DNA from: CALHVX01 sp051027215
Lineage (GTDB): Bacteria; Pseudomonadota; Gammaproteobacteria; Pseudomonadales; Azotimanducaceae
Direction: 5' to 3'
Assembly (NCBI GenBank): GCA_051027215.1
Contig: JBPCXR010000029.1
Span: 62,001 to 126,000, forward strand
Length of the DNA: 64,000 nt
Of the stretch, positions 62,005-64,000 are shown piece after piece; the stretch's first letter is position 1; each line of letters starts with the position of its first letter. The notes beneath the pieces are model-generated. The model had not been told where the DNA came from, ran no database searches, and saw only the letters and a list, made by a program, of their open reading frames with translations. A program made the translations under genes and the position numbers.

Positions 62005-64000
62005 TTAGTGCGCCTCATCCCAGTTCTTGCCAACACCAACATCGACTTTTAGCGGCACCGACAGCTCTGCAGCACCCTCCATTCTTGTTCCGGCGCCCTC
62101 GATCAACTGATCCACATCCGCAGCCGCCACCTCGAACACCAGCTCGTCGTGCACCTGCATGATCATCATCGCATCCAACTGACTCGAGGGCAGCCAGTCC
62201 GCCACGTTGATCATCGCGCGCTTGATGATGTCTGCGGCGGTACCCTGCATGGGCGCATTGATGGCCGTGCGTTCGGCGCCTTGTTTACGCGGCACGTTTT
62301 TGGAGTTGATCTCGGGGAGATACAAGCGCCGACCGAAGAGAGTTTCAACAAAACCATCGTCATGTGCCTGAGCCCGGGTGCGCTCCATGTAGGCCTTCAC
62401 TCCCGGATAACGCTCAAAATAGCGATCGATGTAATCCTGGGCCAAAGTTCTTGAGATTCCGAGCTGGCGCCCTAAGCCAAAGGCAGACATGCCATAGATC
62501 AAGCCAAAGTTTATCGCCTTGGCGCTGCGCCGTTGATCATCGCTGACTTCATCCAGCGATACCCCGAAGACTTCGCTGGCAGTTGCGCGGTGAATGTCCT
62601 GATCATGCTCGAAGGCGGTGTTAAGACCTTGGTCTCCCGACAGGTGCGCCATGATCCGCAGCTCGATCTGCGAGTAGTCCGCGGCTACCAATCGGCGTCC
62701 TCTGGGCGCAACAAATGCCTGACGGATGCGCCGACCTTCCGCTGTGCGAATGGGAATGTTCTGCAGATTCGGATCCGACGACGACAAGCGCCCAGTGGCC
62801 GCTACTGCTTGGTGATAGGAAGTATGGATACGGCCAGTTTTCTGATTGATCTGCAGCGGCAATTTTTCTGTGTAGGTCGAGCGTAACTTCGCCAAGCTAC
62901 GGTACTCAAGCAACAGCGTCGGTAGTTCATGTCCTTGGGCGGCCAGATCTTGTAACACTGGCTCGGCGGTGGAAGGCTTGCCTCCAGGCGTTTTCTTTAA
63001 CACCGGCAGTTGCAGTTTTTCGTAGAAGATTTCTTGCAACTGCTTGGTTGAGTCGAGATTGAATTCATTACCGGCAATGCCGAACGCCTGTTGCTTGAGC
63101 TCTTCTAAGCGGCTGGCGATTTCTGCACTCTGCTCAGCCAACAGACTGCCATCTACCAACGCGCCATTGCGTTCGACTTCAGACAGCACAGCGATTAATG
63201 GACGCTCAATGGTTTCATAAACGCTGACCAAAGTCGGCGTTTGCTGCAATTGTGGCCACAACGCCTCGTGCAAACGCAGGGTGATGTCGGCGTCTTCCGC
63301 GGCATAGTCGATCGCTTGCTCCACAGGAACCTGGTTGAAGGTCAGCTGTTTCGCGCCTTTGCCCGCAATCTCTTCGAATTTGATGGTGGATTCGCCCAAA
63401 TACTTGTCCGCAAGCGCATCCATATTGTGCCGGCTGCCGACGCTGTTTAGCACGTAACTTTCAAGCATCGTGTCGAACTCAATGCCGTCCAACTGAATGT
63501 CGTAACGCTTCAGCACGCTCATGTCGTATTTGAGGTTCTGACCGACTTTCTTTTGCCGCGGATCTTCCAGCAGCGGCTTCAGCTGCGCCAGCACATCGGT
63601 TAGCGACAATTGTTTCGGCGCCCCAACGTAATCGTGGGCGACTGGCACATAGGCTGCCTCACCCGGTGCCAGCGCGAAGGAAACGCCGACGAGATCTGCA
63701 ACCATATAGTCGAGGCTGGTGGTTTCGGTATCGAAGGCGAACAGCGGCGCATCTTTGAGTTTTTTGATCCAGCGTTTGAGATCTTTCATGCTGGCCACGC
63801 ACTCATAGTTGCGCGCTGCCGCACTGGCTGCGATCTGGGCACTTTGTTGGGCCGCCGCCTCGCCGCCGTCCATTTCTTCCAGCCAAGATTTGAACTCGTA
63901 GCGGCTAAACAGCTCAACCAGCGCGTCGCGGTCCGCTTCCTTCGGAATCAAGTCCGTTATCGACTCGTCCATACTGACGTCACACTTAATCGTTGCCAGC
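62005..64000 (-). CDS. polA: DNA polymerase I, 5' end outside window
   Basis: C-terminal 660-odd residues of PolA; the frame stays open to the window edge (LATIKCDVSMDESI), so the 5'-nuclease domain is off the window. The 3'-5' exonuclease domain is intact: metal motif FDTETTSLD, GQNLKYD and YAAEDADITLRL. The polymerase domain has palm motif A VAADYSQIELRI, finger helix QRRSAKAINFGLIYG and motif C MMIMQVHDELVFE. It repairs and processes replication intermediates. It normally lies beside engB, and here is separated from it by the TPS-CHAT locus. Confidence 0.97.
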   Translation of the reverse strand, partial: LATIKCDVSMDESITDLIPKEADRDALVELFSRYEFKSWLEEMDGGEAAAQQSAQIAASAAARNYECVASMKDLKRWIKKLKDAPLFAFDTETTSLDYMVADLVGVSFALAPGEAAYVPVAHDYVGAPKQLSLTDVLAQLKPLLEDPRQKKVGQNLKYDMSVLKRYDIQLDGIEFDTMLESYVLNSVGSRHNMDALADKYLGESTIKFEEIAGKGAKQLTFNQVPVEQAIDYAAEDADITLRLHEALWPQLQQTPTLVSVYETIERPLIAVLSEVERNGALVDGSLLAEQSAEIASRLEELKQQAFGIAGNEFNLDSTKQLQEIFYEKLQLPVLKKTPGGKPSTAEPVLQDLAAQGHELPTLLLEYRSLAKLRSTYTEKLPLQINQKTGRIHTSYHQAVAATGRLSSSDPNLQNIPIRTAEGRRIRQAFVAPRGRRLVAADYSQIELRIMAHLSGDQGLNTAFEHDQDIHRATASEVFGVSLDEVSDDQRRSAKAINFGLIYGMSAFGLGRQLGISRTLAQDYIDRYFERYPGVKAYMERTRAQAHDDGFVETLFGRRLYLPEINSKNVPRKQGAERTAINAPMQGTAADIIKRAMINVADWLPSSQLDAMMIMQVHDELVFEVAAADVDQLIEGAGTRMEGAAELSVPLKVDVGVGKNWDEAH

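Overview
The window comes from a high-GC gammaproteobacterial chromosome, most likely marine or free-living. Support for this: the polA / engB / cytochrome c4 / dsbA / endonuclease-phosphatase neighbourhood (as in pseudomonads), pqiABC, an AruH/AruI arginine-transaminase pair, TonB-dependent receptors, a phasin and an Omp85-type barrel. I see no rRNA, tRNA, IS element, prophage or CRISPR.

Layout. 1-2.7 kb: arginine transaminase pathway (aruI, cut by the window edge, then aruH). 2.7-5.2 kb: ZnuD-like metal receptor and a small Cys/His exported protein. 5.3-10.9 kb: S9 peptidase, P450, DUF899 protein, GST, ArsR/SRPBCC pair. 10.8-14.3 kb: DUF6702-like protein, M1 peptidase, NrtS-like protein. 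14.5-17.7 kb: exported methyltransferase, then a TPP riboswitch with an intrinsic terminator ahead of a TonB receptor, i.e. a probable outer-membrane thiamin importer. 17.7-24.9 kb: pyruvate kinase, GH2 enzyme, phasin with a palindromic operator, acyl-CoA synthetase, aminoglycoside-phosphotransferase-fold protein. 24.9-30.9 kb: small accessory genes of lower GC on both strands. 31-34.1 kb: Omp85-like protein, PNPOx-fold protein and, easily missed, a two-gene selenoprotein operon (SelW/Rdx-like, then glutathione peroxidase). Both genes have an in-frame TGA at the catalytic position and a SECIS-like hairpin just after it. 34.2-37.4 kb: DUF938 methyltransferase, then a three-gene operon pairing a Tes-like radical SAM enzyme with an Lgt-family membrane protein. 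37.4-43.1 kb: MFS transporter, pqiABC and a phytanoyl-CoA dioxygenase-like gene. 43.4-49.5 kb: DUF5916 outer-membrane protein, two HCCA-isomerase-like proteins, an SPFH protein, an esterase. 49.6-52.8 kb: EEP nuclease, dsbA, cytochrome c4, engB.

52.9-61.9 kb: a compact operon inserted between engB and polA. It encodes a CHASE2 adenylate cyclase, a DUF928 protein, a two-partner-secretion TpsB pore and a 1470-residue TpsA exoprotein. The TpsA carries a natural GGGGS-repeat linker, TPR-like repeats and a C-terminal CHAT (caspase-like) protease domain. This is a candidate secreted-protease system with its own second-messenger enzyme. At its far end lies a short fragment resembling the start of the DUF928 gene. 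62-64 kb: polA, cut by the window edge.

The most notable items are the paired selenoproteins, the TPS-CHAT-CHASE2 locus and the radical SAM / Lgt-like operon. Start codons were chosen by eye from ribosome-binding sites, signal peptides and overlaps, and several are uncertain, as stated in each entry.
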